A stretch of 37,373 nucleotides of DNA. Source: Candidatus Levyibacteriota bacterium. Lineage in GTDB: Bacteria > Patescibacteriota > Microgenomatia > Levybacterales > UBA12049. Numbering within the stretch: the stretch's first letter is position 1; each line of letters opens with the position of its first letter. Shown one piece after another: positions 15,244-24,095 of the stretch. The notes below the pieces were generated by a model. It ran no database searches. It was not told the origin of the DNA and saw only the letters and a list, made by a program, of their open reading frames with translations. The stretch lies in the NCBI GenBank assembly GCA_027459725.1, contig DAIDHK010000013.1:1-37373 (forward strand), in the 5' to 3' direction. The position numbers and the translations under genes were made by a program.

Positions 15244-16951
15244 AATTAATCTTACCAATCAAATCCTCTAAATTAAGCAATTCTGTTTCTTTTTCTTTTC
15301 TTTTTTTAAGCTCGATCTGACCGTTTGATTTTATACTTACTACCAGCCTAATTGGAAAACCTAGTAAATCAGCATCAGCAAATTTTTCTCCCGGACCTAC
15401 AGAAGTTCTATCATCAAACAAGACTTCTATGCCAGCCTGTGTAAGTTTTTCATATACCTGTTCAGCCTGCTTTCTAACCGACTCGTTGTCTAAATTTAAA
15501 CCTACTAATTGAACCTGAAAAGGAGATATACCATCAGGCCAGATTATCCCTTTGACATCATTATGCATTTCCACAATTGTTTGCATCGTTCGTCCAATAC
15601 CAATACCATAACACCCCATATAGTATGGCTTTTGTTCTCCGGTGGCATCAGTAAATAACGCACCGGTCATTTTGGCCGAGTAGTGAAAACCCAATTGAAA
15701 AATATTACCTACTTCAATTCCTCGTTTAGCCAATAAAGGCTGCCCATTTTTTGCCAAATATCCATCTTTAGCCAAAGCTATATCCCCTTCAATATCACCC
15801 TGATAATCTCTGCCAATGTTCATATTAAACAAATCCCGATGTTTTTTGTTAGCCCCACCGTAAGCGTTTTTAACTGAATGTAAAGATTTATCAGCGACAA
15901 TCACTAATTGAACATCTTTCTCCAAGTCTTCTTTGATTCTCACCGGAGAGATAAAGCCTGGTTCAGAATGCAGGATAGTTCTAATTTCCTCTTCTGTTGC
16001 GAGGCGCAGTGTATAGGCTTTAATCAGATGTAGTAATTTAGTTTCATTGACATCATAATCCCCACGTATGATGGCTAAAATAAAACGTCCGCGCTCATCA
16101 ACAAACAGCACATCTTTAATTTGCTGCCAAAGAGGTTTGTTATGCAGTTTTACACCCTCCTCCATCGTCGTACCACGCACCGCCTCTACTTCCTTCAACG
16201 GTTTTTCTTCTTCGTCTACGTTTCTATCATCCACCTGGAAAACTGCTACGTCTTCATGAGCGGCATATGATCCATCCTGTGTTGTCAAAAACTTACTTTC
16301 TCCTGCCTGCGATTCAACTATAAACTCATGACAATACTCCCCTCCAATATATCCATTATCTGATTCGACGACTAAAGTTTTTAATCCCAGTCGCTCATAT
16401 ATCCGTATGTAGGTCTTTTTCATATTCTCATATTCTTTTTTGAAATCCTCTTCACTGGCATGGAAGGAATATGCATCTTTCATCATGAATTCCCTTGCCC
16501 GTAACAATCCGCCACGAGCTCTTAATTCATCACGAAATTTGGTAGAAAACTGATAAATATTAAAAGGCAAATCTTTATAACTTAATTGAAACTTCCGCAC
16601 CAAATCAACCATCATTTCCTCTGCTGTACCTCCTAACACAAACTCCATCTCCGATCTGTCTTTAATGGACATCAATTCAAATCCTACCGAGGTTGTACGA
16701 TTGGTCTCCTGCCATAAATATTTAGGATGCATCACGGGTGTGACAATTTCCTGTGCTCCAGCCTTATCCATTTCTTCTTTAACAATTTTCTGAATTTTCT
16801 GGTGAACCCGCAGCCCAAGTGGCAGGAAATAATAACGTCCGGCGCTGCTCTCCCGAATAAATCCTCCCTGATAGAGCAATTTGTGAGATATTAAAGAGGC
16901 ATCTTTTGGAGCTTCTTTAATAGTTTTACCAAAAAGTTTACTATAACGCAT
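15230..16951 (-). CDS. proS: Prolyl-tRNA synthetase, bacterial type
   Basis: A class II synthetase that charges tRNA-Pro. The long bacterial form with the editing (INS) domain between motifs 2 and 3 is supported by 573 residues. PVMHPKYLWQETNR, VLGGTAEE, FRDELRARGGLLRAREFMMKD (motif 2) and CYGIGIGRTMQTIVE (motif 3) are visible, then an anticodon-binding domain. The ATG is six bases after TATACT with a TGA before it (plus 16958-16966), so the message is probably leaderless. The -35 region overlaps the -10 of the divergent 17005 gene. Confidence 0.97.
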   Translation of the reverse strand: MRYSKLFGKTIKEAPKDASLISHKLLYQGGFIRESSAGRYYFLPLGLRVHQKIQKIVKEEMDKAGAQEIVTPVMHPKYLWQETNRTTSVGFELMSIKDRSEMEFVLGGTAEEMMVDLVRKFQLSYKDLPFNIYQFSTKFRDELRARGGLLRAREFMMKDAYSFHASEEDFKKEYENMKKTYIRIYERLGLKTLVVESDNGYIGGEYCHEFIVESQAGESKFLTTQDGSYAAHEDVAVFQVDDRNVDEEEKPLKEVEAVRGTTMEEGVKLHNKPLWQQIKDVLFVDERGRFILAIIRGDYDVNETKLLHLIKAYTLRLATEEEIRTILHSEPGFISPVRIKEDLEKDVQLVIVADKSLHSVKNAYGGANKKHRDLFNMNIGRDYQGDIEGDIALAKDGYLAKNGQPLLAKRGIEVGNIFQLGFHYSAKMTGALFTDATGEQKPYYMGCYGIGIGRTMQTIVEMHNDVKGIIWPDGISPFQVQLVGLNLDNESVRKQAEQVYEKLTQAGIEVLFDDRTSVGPGEKFADADLLGFPIRLVVSIKSNGQIELKKRKEKETELLNLEDLIGKINSIIL

Positions 16952-16981
16952 ATCACGAGTATATCATGAAGCTAAAATTTT

Positions 16982-16990
16982 TGGTATAAT
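16982..16990 (+). promoter_or_regulatory. Extended -10 of the 17005 gene
   Basis: TGGTATAAT combines a perfect -10 with the TGn extension and lies 14 bases before the ATG. No good -35 box is visible, as expected for extended -10 promoters. It overlaps the proS promoter region on the other strand. Confidence 0.6.
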
Positions 16991-17004
16991 TATAAGTTGA
17001 AAAT

Positions 17005-18006
17005 ATGATTTCACCAGATAATGATTATAATCGGGACGAATACTATAATGGACAAATAACTGGACTCTCCTTGAATTCTAAGAAATTTGCTCCGTCTGAA
17101 TTCAAGAAAATATGCCGGAATTTAATCAACTCAAACACCCAAGAGGGCTTCCTAAATTTAGGAAATTATCAGATTTTTAATCTTTCAGCCGCCCTTTATA
17201 GCTTTACCAAAGCCCCCACTTTCAGAGAAAAATTATCCATCTACAGAGAAATCCGTGCTAAGGCTAAAAACGCCAGCGAATTATATATCGGTACTTTAGT
17301 CCAGCCAGACCCCGATGTACAAGACAGATTAGCTGTGGGGAAAAATAGTCAGGGAGATACACAAAGTGTTACTTTTAATCCAAAAAGCTTTTCTACAGCT
17401 GCACTGGGAGAGATTATTACCTATCAGGCCACCTCCACTAACCCATGTATCATCTCAGATAGCCAGACAGGTGAAACTTTGGTCTCACGCAAACGCCTTA
17501 ATCAACTCAGAAGTGCATATAGAAGAAAGAAAAAATTACCCCCTTCAATCGAAAATATACAATCTGCTGAAAGTATTACTTTAAAGAGAGAAACAAAACC
17601 TGCAAGAAAAAAAGACCACACACACTTAGGAACAGCTGATATAAATATAGCCGCCAAGTTCATTAATGATAGACAACACCGCAGACATCTTGAATATCTG
17701 GATGAAATTGATGGAGTCAAAGAAAAAATAACTAGAGTTGTTATAAAAGGAGGACTGGATGAGAAAACAGCTCAGGCTTTAATAGCTCAACAGGCAAACT
17801 ATAGAGATAGATGTATAACTATCATACGCAAGCAAGGAACTAGAGTTACAAATACTGTTTACCCTTCCTCCATGCTGCAAACAAAAAATGGTTTAAATCA
17901 CAATGCGATTAATGCCATGCTTGAGAGGGATCATGAAGAACAGGTACTATCAATTACCATTGAACAAAAGCAGATACTAACTGACATCGAACAGAGAGCA
18001 GACTAA
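17005..18006 (+). CDS. Unknown 333-residue cytoplasmic protein
   Basis: No signal peptide, membrane segment or recognised domain. The middle (about 165-205) is Lys/Arg-rich (RKRLNQLRSAYRRKKKLPPS), the C-terminal third is helical and charged. The repeated charge pattern suggests a nucleic-acid- or protein-binding role, but this is only a guess. Its stop overlaps the stop of convergent gnd by four bases (CTAA). The extended -10 at 16982-16990 supports expression. Confidence 0.7.
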   Translation: MISPDNDYNRDEYYNGQITGLSLNSKKFAPSEFKKICRNLINSNTQEGFLNLGNYQIFNLSAALYSFTKAPTFREKLSIYREIRAKAKNASELYIGTLVQPDPDVQDRLAVGKNSQGDTQSVTFNPKSFSTAALGEIITYQATSTNPCIISDSQTGETLVSRKRLNQLRSAYRRKKKLPPSIENIQSAESITLKRETKPARKKDHTHLGTADINIAAKFINDRQHRRHLEYLDEIDGVKEKITRVVIKGGLDEKTAQALIAQQANYRDRCITIIRKQGTRVTNTVYPSSMLQTKNGLNHNAINAMLERDHEEQVLSITIEQKQILTDIEQRAD

Positions 18007-18944
18007 TCCTTCTTCTTTACCTCGTGCCCTCCGAATTCTCTGCGCAATGCTGCTACCATTTTAGCCGCAAATGATTCTTTAACTTTATTCTCCACCAGAG
18101 ACTTTTTCCTAAACTCCAACGAACTTTCTATAACCCCAACAGGGACATCCTCCTTCTTCGCTTCATTTATAGTCCATTCTGCTTCCCCTGTAGCCGCAAT
18201 CTCTCCAACAATATCTGCTAAATTAGCATCTTTTTCCAGTGCGTCTTTGGCCCGGTCAATAAGAAAACTATCCACAATCGTCCCTTTTTGCCATAATTTA
18301 GCTACTTTTAACAAATCAAAATTATATTTCGCCTTTTGCAAAACGCCAAAACCCTCACCGATTGCTTGCATCATGCCATATTCTACTCCATTATGCACCA
18401 TCTTCACGAAGTGCCCCGCTCCTCCGTAACCGAAATATTCATGTCCTCCTCCCGGTTTAGCCAGACTATCCAGTACAGGCTTAATATACTCATATGCGCT
18501 CTTATCTCCTCCCACCATTAATGGATAACCTTCCTTTTCAGCAATAATCCCTCCGCTCACTCCTATCCCTAAAAACCTTATACCCCTGGCACTGAACTCT
18601 TCATTCCTTTTTTGAGTATCCTGATAAAACGCATTTCCGCCATCGATCACAATATCATCCTTTTGAGTATATTTCGCCACTTCATCTAGAACAGTTTGTG
18701 TTGGGACTCCTGAGGGCAACATTAACCAGACTATGCGAGGAGCTTTAAGTTGTTTTATCAATTGCTCAATGTCATCTGCTACTATAAACTGAGAGTCATT
18801 CAATTTTAAATTTGAAATTTTAAATTTGAAATTTTCGATCGTTTCGTTCGAGCGATTCCATCCCACGACCTCATGGCCTTCTGTGAGAAGCTTTTCAGCT
18901 ATTCGACTACCCATTTTCCCGAATCCGATTAATCCTATTTTCAT
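18003..18944 (-). CDS. gnd: 6-phosphogluconate dehydrogenase, decarboxylating (short type)
   Basis: Oxidises 6-phosphogluconate to ribulose 5-phosphate and CO2, with NAD or NADP. MKIGLIGFGKMGSRIAEKLL is the Rossmann motif, DGGNAFYQDTQKR and GVSGGIIAEKEGYPLMVGGD are the substrate-binding blocks, and GGAGHFVKMVHNGVEYGMMQ holds the catalytic Lys. About 313 residues matches the short GntZ/YqeC type, not the 470-residue form. FKFKISNLKLN at 38-48 is a repeat-derived insertion. The frame extends to an ATG at 18971 (nine more codons), but the family start is Met10. It is convergent with the 17005 gene. Confidence 0.93.
   Translation of the reverse strand: MKIGLIGFGKMGSRIAEKLLTEGHEVVGWNRSNETIENFKFKISNLKLNDSQFIVADDIEQLIKQLKAPRIVWLMLPSGVPTQTVLDEVAKYTQKDDIVIDGGNAFYQDTQKRNEEFSARGIRFLGIGVSGGIIAEKEGYPLMVGGDKSAYEYIKPVLDSLAKPGGGHEYFGYGGAGHFVKMVHNGVEYGMMQAIGEGFGVLQKAKYNFDLLKVAKLWQKGTIVDSFLIDRAKDALEKDANLADIVGEIAATGEAEWTINEAKKEDVPVGVIESSLEFRKKSLVENKVKESFAAKMVAALRREFGGHEVKKKD
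18798..18833. repeat. Tandem 14-base AT-rich repeat inside gnd
   Basis: ATTTTAAATTTGAA occurs twice in tandem (18803-18816, 18817-18830) followed by ATTTT. It is translated in frame as FKFKISNLKLN, just after the Rossmann loop. The same word, slightly changed, occurs inside the DHH-like gene and pgl. Confidence 0.6.
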
Positions 18945-19034
18945 ATTAAATTTGTGTTGTGCTGAATTCATTTCAGCATCTTAAATAAACATTATCATAG
19001 ATCCTAAACCAAATGTTGTCTAACAAGCGGGCTC

Positions 19035-19066
19035 CCCAGCTGTGCTGGGTCCACCAATTCATGGTG
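19035..19066. other. Two small adjacent hairpins between genes
   Basis: CCCAGC-TGT-GCTGGG (19035-19049) and CACCA-ATTCA-TGGTG (19052-19066) lie 3' of the disrupted gene. They could end its transcript, but there is no T tract. Confidence 0.35.
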
Positions 19067-19076
19067 ACAAATAACA

Positions 19077-19497
19077 TTATTTAATTTTTTTTAAATCTCC
19101 CTTCGATACAACTGGCTGCATTATCGCTACTTCGTGTGACCAACGATGTTCATGATAAGAAGGAAAATCATTTAATATATATATTTTCTTTTTAATCAAA
19201 TGCGCAGTACCAACCTCCACCAGCGCAGAAATCCCGCTAAATCCTTCTATATTGTTACGCTTATGATTAACTACCAAAAACCATCTCCATCGACAACTTG
19301 CTGAAAGTTTTTGCGCGTAATATCATTTTCTATACAGAACTTTAAACCTCCTCGAGATTGTCCACCAGCGAACTATCTCTTAAATGTTCATCATTTCCTA
19401 TGGGTACATTTGCGGTACGCCCCAATTGCTCAAGCTCTTTTTGTATTTTCAGCATTTCTTTGCTTAATTTCATATTACCCATAATCTGGATTTGCAT
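19077..19497 (-). pseudogene. Nucleoside 2-deoxyribosyltransferase-like gene broken by two frameshifts
   Basis: Three frames of the minus strand together read as one protein. Frame one starts at ATG 19497 with MQIQIMGNMKLSKEMLKIQK and runs to DNLEE, then hits TAA. A second frame continues with LKFCIENDITRKNF. A third gives FLVVNHKRNNIEGFSG and KKIYILNDFP to a stop at 19077. The order matches small deoxyribosyltransferase-like proteins of bacteria and archaea (VLVxNHKKNNIEGYIG pattern). The second shift falls at a run of five T, so assembly errors are possible. It follows the MazG-like gene by one base. Confidence 0.6.
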
Positions 19498-19498
19498 A

Positions 19499-19828
19499 TT
19501 ATTTTTTTACTTTAGAACTTTTATATACTCTTTGATCCACAATTTTATTCTTATCTAAATACTCTTTTTCAATGTCAATTCCTAAAACAATTCCTACACC
19601 AAAGACCATATTAATCACATCTGCAATTTCATGACCTATTTGGACATCTTTCTCATCTAATTTACTTTTTATTCCACCAATTTTGCGATAGGCTTTCATC
19701 AATTCCCCCACTTCTTCAACCAACAAAATTAACTTTTCTTCAACAGTTTCGTCAGCAAAACCACGTTCTTCAGCTTTGCTTTTTACATATTCTTGTAAGT
19801 GTTTTATTGTGCCCTTTTTAAATTCCAT
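19499..19828 (-). CDS. MazG-like nucleotide pyrophosphohydrolase
   Basis: MazG-type enzymes hydrolyse non-canonical (d)NTPs to monophosphates. The helix LILLVEEVGELMKAY carries the E-x2-E metal ligands and HEIADVINMVFGVG the E-x2-D pair. The 109-residue single domain is typical of the small MazG-like group. Its start is 12 bases after zwf and its stop one base before the deoxyribosyltransferase-like gene, so the three are an operon of nucleotide or sugar-phosphate function. Confidence 0.85.
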   Translation of the reverse strand: MEFKKGTIKHLQEYVKSKAEERGFADETVEEKLILLVEEVGELMKAYRKIGGIKSKLDEKDVQIGHEIADVINMVFGVGIVLGIDIEKEYLDKNKIVDQRVYKSSKVKK

Positions 19829-19840
19829 ATTATATCTAAA

Positions 19841-21379
19841 CTATAGCCACTTCCTACCATCTTTTTCTATCAACTCATTTGCTTCCATGGGACCCCAGGT
19901 ACTATCATCATAAACATACAATGGTACACTCTCATCTTCCCATCCCTTTAAAATATTGGTAATCAACTGCCACGAACTTTCCAATTCATCGGAACGGTTG
20001 AATAACATCTGATCACCACTAAGTATATCCAACAATACTTTTTCATAAGCATCAACAATTCTATGTTCAACATGGTCAATATAATTAAACTTCATGTCTA
20101 CTGTTTCCAAGGCCAACTTCATTCCAGGTTTTTTTGTGATCACCCGCATCTTAATTCCTTCATCCGGTTGAATTCTAAAGGTTAAAACATTCCCAATTTC
20201 CGGGCATCCATATTCTTTAAAAAGAATATGACAGGTCTGTTTAAATACCACTGAGATCTCCATCATCTCCTGTGGCATTTTTTTACCTGCCCGGATATAA
20301 AATGGAACATTGGCAAATCTTTCATTCTCAAGCATAAGTTTCATCGCCACAAAAGTTTCCGTCATGGAATCAGCTGCTACATCTTGCTCACTCAAATACG
20401 TTTTATACTGTCCTCTGATCACACTTTTTTTTACATCCGAAGGCTCAATACACCGAATAGATTTAATTGCATTGGCCCTGGCATCTCTTACTTCCTCCTT
20501 AGTAAAACTGCGTGGTTGTTCCATAGCTACTGCGGCAAGCATTTGTAGAATATGATTCTGAGCTACATCCCTCATAATCCCAGTACCTTCGAAGAACTTG
20601 CCTCTTGTTTTAATACCTTCTTTTTCGGCAAAAGTGATCTGGATATGATCTATATATTCGCTATTCCATAAGGGTTCAAATATACTGTTAGCAAAGCGAA
20701 ATGCCAGCATATTCTGTATCGTTTCTTTACCTAAATAATGATCTATCCGGAAAACCTGCTTTTCAGAAAAAATTTGCCCTAATTTCTGATCAAGCATTTT
20801 AGCTGTGTCTAAATCTCGCCCAAACGGCTTTTCAATAGCAATTCTTGTCCATTTATCTGATCCCTGTCCACAACCTTCTGAGAGCTTACTGGAATCCAGA
20901 TTAGTAAGAATTGATAAATAGTTATCCGGCGGAGTGGCCAGATAAAATATACGCGTGATGCATGCCCCTATTTCCTCATCAAATCCGACCAGTTTTTTAA
21001 TTAATGCTTCATAACCAAATGGCTCATCAAAAATACCGTGCTGGTAATAAATATTCTCTACAAACATCGCCCATAATTTTTCTTCGTCTTCCTCTATTTT
21101 CTGATCAGATAAATATGGATCTATAAACTCTTTTTTGTTAGACTTTGACATGATGTGTTTATCATGCAAAAATTTCCTAAAATCATCATCTCCCCAGTTA
21201 CGCCGTGAAAAACCCACTACATAAAACCTTTGTGGTAATAATTTATTTTTATACATACTAAAAAGCGCCGGAAAGAGCTTATTTACAGCCAAATCACCAG
21301 TTGCTCCAAAAATAACCATCACAAAGGGTCCGGAATGAGTTGAAGGCAAAGAGTAGTTAACTAATTCATGGTCAGACAT
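19841..21379 (-). CDS. zwf: Glucose-6-phosphate 1-dehydrogenase
   Basis: First enzyme of the oxidative pentose phosphate branch, reducing NADP. VIFGATGDLAVNKLFPALF (23-41) is the coenzyme-binding motif, EKPFGRDL (183-190) is the strand before the active site and RIDHYLGKE (211-219) is the substrate-binding and catalytic segment. Length 512 is normal. Two TATAAT boxes lie upstream, 5 and 17 bases from the ATG; the further one has TTGTGA 17 bases above. Gnd and pgl are nearby, separated by other genes. Confidence 0.96.
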   Translation of the reverse strand: MSDHELVNYSLPSTHSGPFVMVIFGATGDLAVNKLFPALFSMYKNKLLPQRFYVVGFSRRNWGDDDFRKFLHDKHIMSKSNKKEFIDPYLSDQKIEEDEEKLWAMFVENIYYQHGIFDEPFGYEALIKKLVGFDEEIGACITRIFYLATPPDNYLSILTNLDSSKLSEGCGQGSDKWTRIAIEKPFGRDLDTAKMLDQKLGQIFSEKQVFRIDHYLGKETIQNMLAFRFANSIFEPLWNSEYIDHIQITFAEKEGIKTRGKFFEGTGIMRDVAQNHILQMLAAVAMEQPRSFTKEEVRDARANAIKSIRCIEPSDVKKSVIRGQYKTYLSEQDVAADSMTETFVAMKLMLENERFANVPFYIRAGKKMPQEMMEISVVFKQTCHILFKEYGCPEIGNVLTFRIQPDEGIKMRVITKKPGMKLALETVDMKFNYIDHVEHRIVDAYEKVLLDILSGDQMLFNRSDELESSWQLITNILKGWEDESVPLYVYDDSTWGPMEANELIEKDGRKWL

Positions 21380-21496
21380 AAAGAATTATATAAAAGATTA
21401 TAGTAAGATAACCTGTCTTTCACAAGTAAATCTTAACAGAAGAATTATTCTAACAGTAAAATATGAGATTTAGCTGAGAAAGAAAAAACCTCTCCA

Positions 21497-23236
21497 CTAG
21501 CAAGGATTGCCCGAAAGTGTACACGTAACAGTTCCACCATCATATGAAGCAGTACTAGCTCCTCTTGCACCCACATAGTTTACGCCTGGATACGCTCCTG
21601 GCTGTGTACCGGATGTATCAATTTGCCCGTTACTCACATTGTCGATAAATGCCTTACAAACATCAGTCCCTGCTGGGGCGCTAAAGGAAGGATTGGTTTT
21701 TGTTTGGTTACCTCCCTTGCAAATATTAAATGGATCATTGGATAAACTCGATTTATTCCTGCTGCCGACATAACCTTCAAAATAATGTGAGCAAACAGTC
21801 ACACCGACTCCACTACCCGTATTTTCGTTACAAGTCACACGATAATCAACCTGACTGCCAAAACATGCACCAGTACCACTGGGTTTTGGCAAAGGCGGAT
21901 TATATACTTCAAGCTGTAATTGATTATTAGTAGAAGACGAATGAGTTGGAAGCTTAGCCGCATCGGCTTTATCAATAGCTGGGTATAATTCATAGGCTTT
22001 GGTACCATCACTTAAAGTGCCTGACAATAAATACATCGGCACATAAACACTTTGCGCATAGGTCTCGGGGTAATCAAAATATACTAATGCTGCATCCGTT
22101 ACTTTGAGAGTATCAAAACTCTTAGTTTTGGTACTCAATGGAACAACAATTGGAGGCATTGCCGGAGTAGTATCACCATACTCTGAAACAGACTTAGCTA
22201 TAGATATACCAACAGCGGTAGAAACACTGGAAATTTTGCGCGTATAATCGTCTACATTTTGCAAACTTCCATCGAACTGACTTTGATAGATAGTTACGTT
22301 ATTTGTGTCATTTGCCGAAGTAACATTACAGACAGAACCACCGGCCTGAGCTACGATCGAGTCATTATTAACCATAGGCAGATAAGTCGTTGATCCTGGA
22401 TGAAGAGCATAAAGCTTTGTGAATGTGGTCACATATTCGCCACCAGATAAAATAGTAACTCCGCTGTCAAAAACTGCTTTAGGTTCTAAGTTAGTTATAA
22501 AAGTCCCCAGATCTTTATATGCCTGAGTTTGTGCCTCAGTCTGAGTAATACTCGTCATAATGGCAGCTGGAGTAGCAGAGGGTGCCAAGTGAAAATGCAT
22601 TTCGACTGAAGGCTGAGCAACGTTTAAAAACGATGTATAGTCATTGGTGTACTGATAGTAGAATGAACTGCCATCTCCCATAGGGACTGAACCTGCATTT
22701 ACACTAAGTCCGAATGCGCTGGCATATGGTGTAGCATCGGTTGTCCCTATGTCATTTTTTAGTACGTAAACATTTACTGGTCCTGAAAGAGCACCACTGC
22801 AATCAGTAGTAGTTGATGCATAAGCCTGGGGCACCAAATTCATTGATGAAGAATTGTTAAGATATTTAGCCGGCAAAACTACTTTAAATACTGGTGTAGA
22901 TAAAGAGGGAGCTTTTTCACCTGCTTGCTGGTACATCTTTTGGTAAGAATCAGCCTGTCGTTGTGCTTCCTGTTTGGAAATTAAAGGATTATTGGGATTA
23001 TAATTTGGCACAACAGAAGGACCATTAGATACATTTGGAGTTGGAGATACATTCTGAGCAACCTGTTTAGCAACTCCAGTTGGACTTTTAGTAATTAACG
23101 CAACCGCTAACCACACCACTAAAAGCAAGACTATAATTACTCCCCCTATAATCAACAATTTTTTATTATTATTAGGCTTACTCTGAGGAAGAGTAGAGTT
23201 CATCATTACATCAGATGAAGCAGATTGGTTATCCAT
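21497..23236 (-). CDS. Membrane-anchored surface protein, unknown function
   Basis: The product of about 579 residues has a polar N-terminus, one membrane segment at about 27-49 (LLIIGGVIIVLLLVVWLAVA), a Pro/Ser/Asn-rich linker and a large outer part. Ten or so cysteines cluster in the outer part, mostly near the end (GACFGSQVDYRVTC, VTVCSHYFEGY, FNICKGGN, DVCKAF, GGTVTCTLSGNPC), suggesting disulfides. No known domain. The frame extends to a TTG 13 codons earlier, but ATG 23236 is eight bases after the -10 TATACA, so it is preferred. Confidence 0.8.
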   Translation of the reverse strand: MDNQSASSDVMMNSTLPQSKPNNNKKLLIIGGVIIVLLLVVWLAVALITKSPTGVAKQVAQNVSPTPNVSNGPSVVPNYNPNNPLISKQEAQRQADSYQKMYQQAGEKAPSLSTPVFKVVLPAKYLNNSSSMNLVPQAYASTTTDCSGALSGPVNVYVLKNDIGTTDATPYASAFGLSVNAGSVPMGDGSSFYYQYTNDYTSFLNVAQPSVEMHFHLAPSATPAAIMTSITQTEAQTQAYKDLGTFITNLEPKAVFDSGVTILSGGEYVTTFTKLYALHPGSTTYLPMVNNDSIVAQAGGSVCNVTSANDTNNVTIYQSQFDGSLQNVDDYTRKISSVSTAVGISIAKSVSEYGDTTPAMPPIVVPLSTKTKSFDTLKVTDAALVYFDYPETYAQSVYVPMYLLSGTLSDGTKAYELYPAIDKADAAKLPTHSSSTNNQLQLEVYNPPLPKPSGTGACFGSQVDYRVTCNENTGSGVGVTVCSHYFEGYVGSRNKSSLSNDPFNICKGGNQTKTNPSFSAPAGTDVCKAFIDNVSNGQIDTSGTQPGAYPGVNYVGARGASTASYDGGTVTCTLSGNPC

Positions 23237-23244
23237 ATAATCAG

Positions 23245-23272
23245 TGTATAGATAAACAAATATGCTTGTCAA
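23245..23272 (-). promoter_or_regulatory. Promoter of the surface protein gene, leaderless
   Basis: TTGACA (plus 23267-23272), 16 bases, TATACA (23245-23250), then eight bases to the ATG at 23236. The -35 lies only eight bases from the 3' end of pgl. Confidence 0.7.
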
Positions 23273-23279
23273 CAATCAC

Positions 23280-24047
23280 TTATTCATATGAAAAAAGATC
23301 CTGGTCAGTAATTAAAATTGTTTTTTTCTTATTCTCCCCCCGTAGATAAAACCTGGCAGGGATCTCCTGTTCTGATCCATCCTCAAACATTTTCAGAATT
23401 GCTTCTTTTTTATCCTCCCCAAATGCCAAAATAATATAGAGATCCAGCATAGAAAGTCCCAGCAGTGTCATACTGATTCTCCTCTTATATAACCCATCCG
23501 CATATTCATATGCACTTACATAATCATATTTCGTAGAATTGGAATTAGTAATTTGGAATTTAGAATTATCGGGTAACAAACCGGCAGTATGACCGTCACT
23601 ACCAATTCCTAAGACTGCTATTAATGATTGATACTGACTAAACATGCTTCTGACTTGGTTATCATAATTTGTTGTAGTCTCAATAATTCCCTCTTCACCC
23701 TGTAAAATTGGATGAAAAATAATTCCCCTCATAGTTAAATAATGCAACAAACCCGTATTTTGTATCATTAGCTCATTACTCTGAGCGTGGAATTTTTCTC
23801 CAAATCTTTCATCAATCATTCCTACTACCCCGGGTGTAAATTTTTCTTCTCGAGCAAGCTGTTGATATATTGGTGATGGAGTTTTACCACCTGAGAGGAA
23901 AACAGCTGTTTTGTTATCAGTCAAACCTGTAAGTAAGATTTTACCAATCTGCAAACCCTGATCAGAAGAAGCGACTGGAAGTAGATATACTCCTTGTTGA
24001 AGAGAATATTTTATTTGTTCACGATGAAAAAAGCTCTCAACAAACAT
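23280..24047 (-). CDS. pgl: 6-phosphogluconolactonase
   Basis: Hydrolyses 6-phosphogluconolactone, the step between zwf and gnd. FLSGGKTPSPIYQQLA (50-65), MIDERFG and LGIGSDGHTAGLLPD (146-160) are the NagB/PGL-family blocks. The zwf and gnd genes close by support PGL rather than an amino-sugar isomerase. NSKFQITNSNSTK (161-173), directly after the conserved GHTAGLLPD, looks like an inserted repeat peptide. An ATG six codons upstream is possible, but the ATG at 24047 is eight bases after an extended -10 (TGCTATATT), so it is preferred. Confidence 0.9.
   Translation of the reverse strand: MFVESFFHREQIKYSLQQGVYLLPVASSDQGLQIGKILLTGLTDNKTAVFLSGGKTPSPIYQQLAREEKFTPGVVGMIDERFGEKFHAQSNELMIQNTGLLHYLTMRGIIFHPILQGEEGIIETTTNYDNQVRSMFSQYQSLIAVLGIGSDGHTAGLLPDNSKFQITNSNSTKYDYVSAYEYADGLYKRRISMTLLGLSMLDLYIILAFGEDKKEAILKMFEDGSEQEIPARFYLRGENKKKTILITDQDLFSYE
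23529..23567. repeat. Repeat-derived insertion in pgl (peptide NSKFQITNSNSTK)
   Basis: The DNA contains AATTGGAATTAGTAATTTGG and a following AATTTAGAATT word, an imperfect direct and inverted repeat. The peptide resembles the ones in gnd and the DHH-like gene and falls just after a conserved motif, a typical place for a tolerated loop. Confidence 0.55.
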
Positions 24048-24095
24048 GCACTGATAATATAGCACTTCTGAATTAAAATGTATGAACCAGTTTAT

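Noticed and set aside
19021-19076. GC-rich stretch ending in GGTCCACCA, first read as a possible tRNA 3' end
   Set aside because: It does not fold as a cloverleaf and has only two short hairpins, with no anticodon arm.
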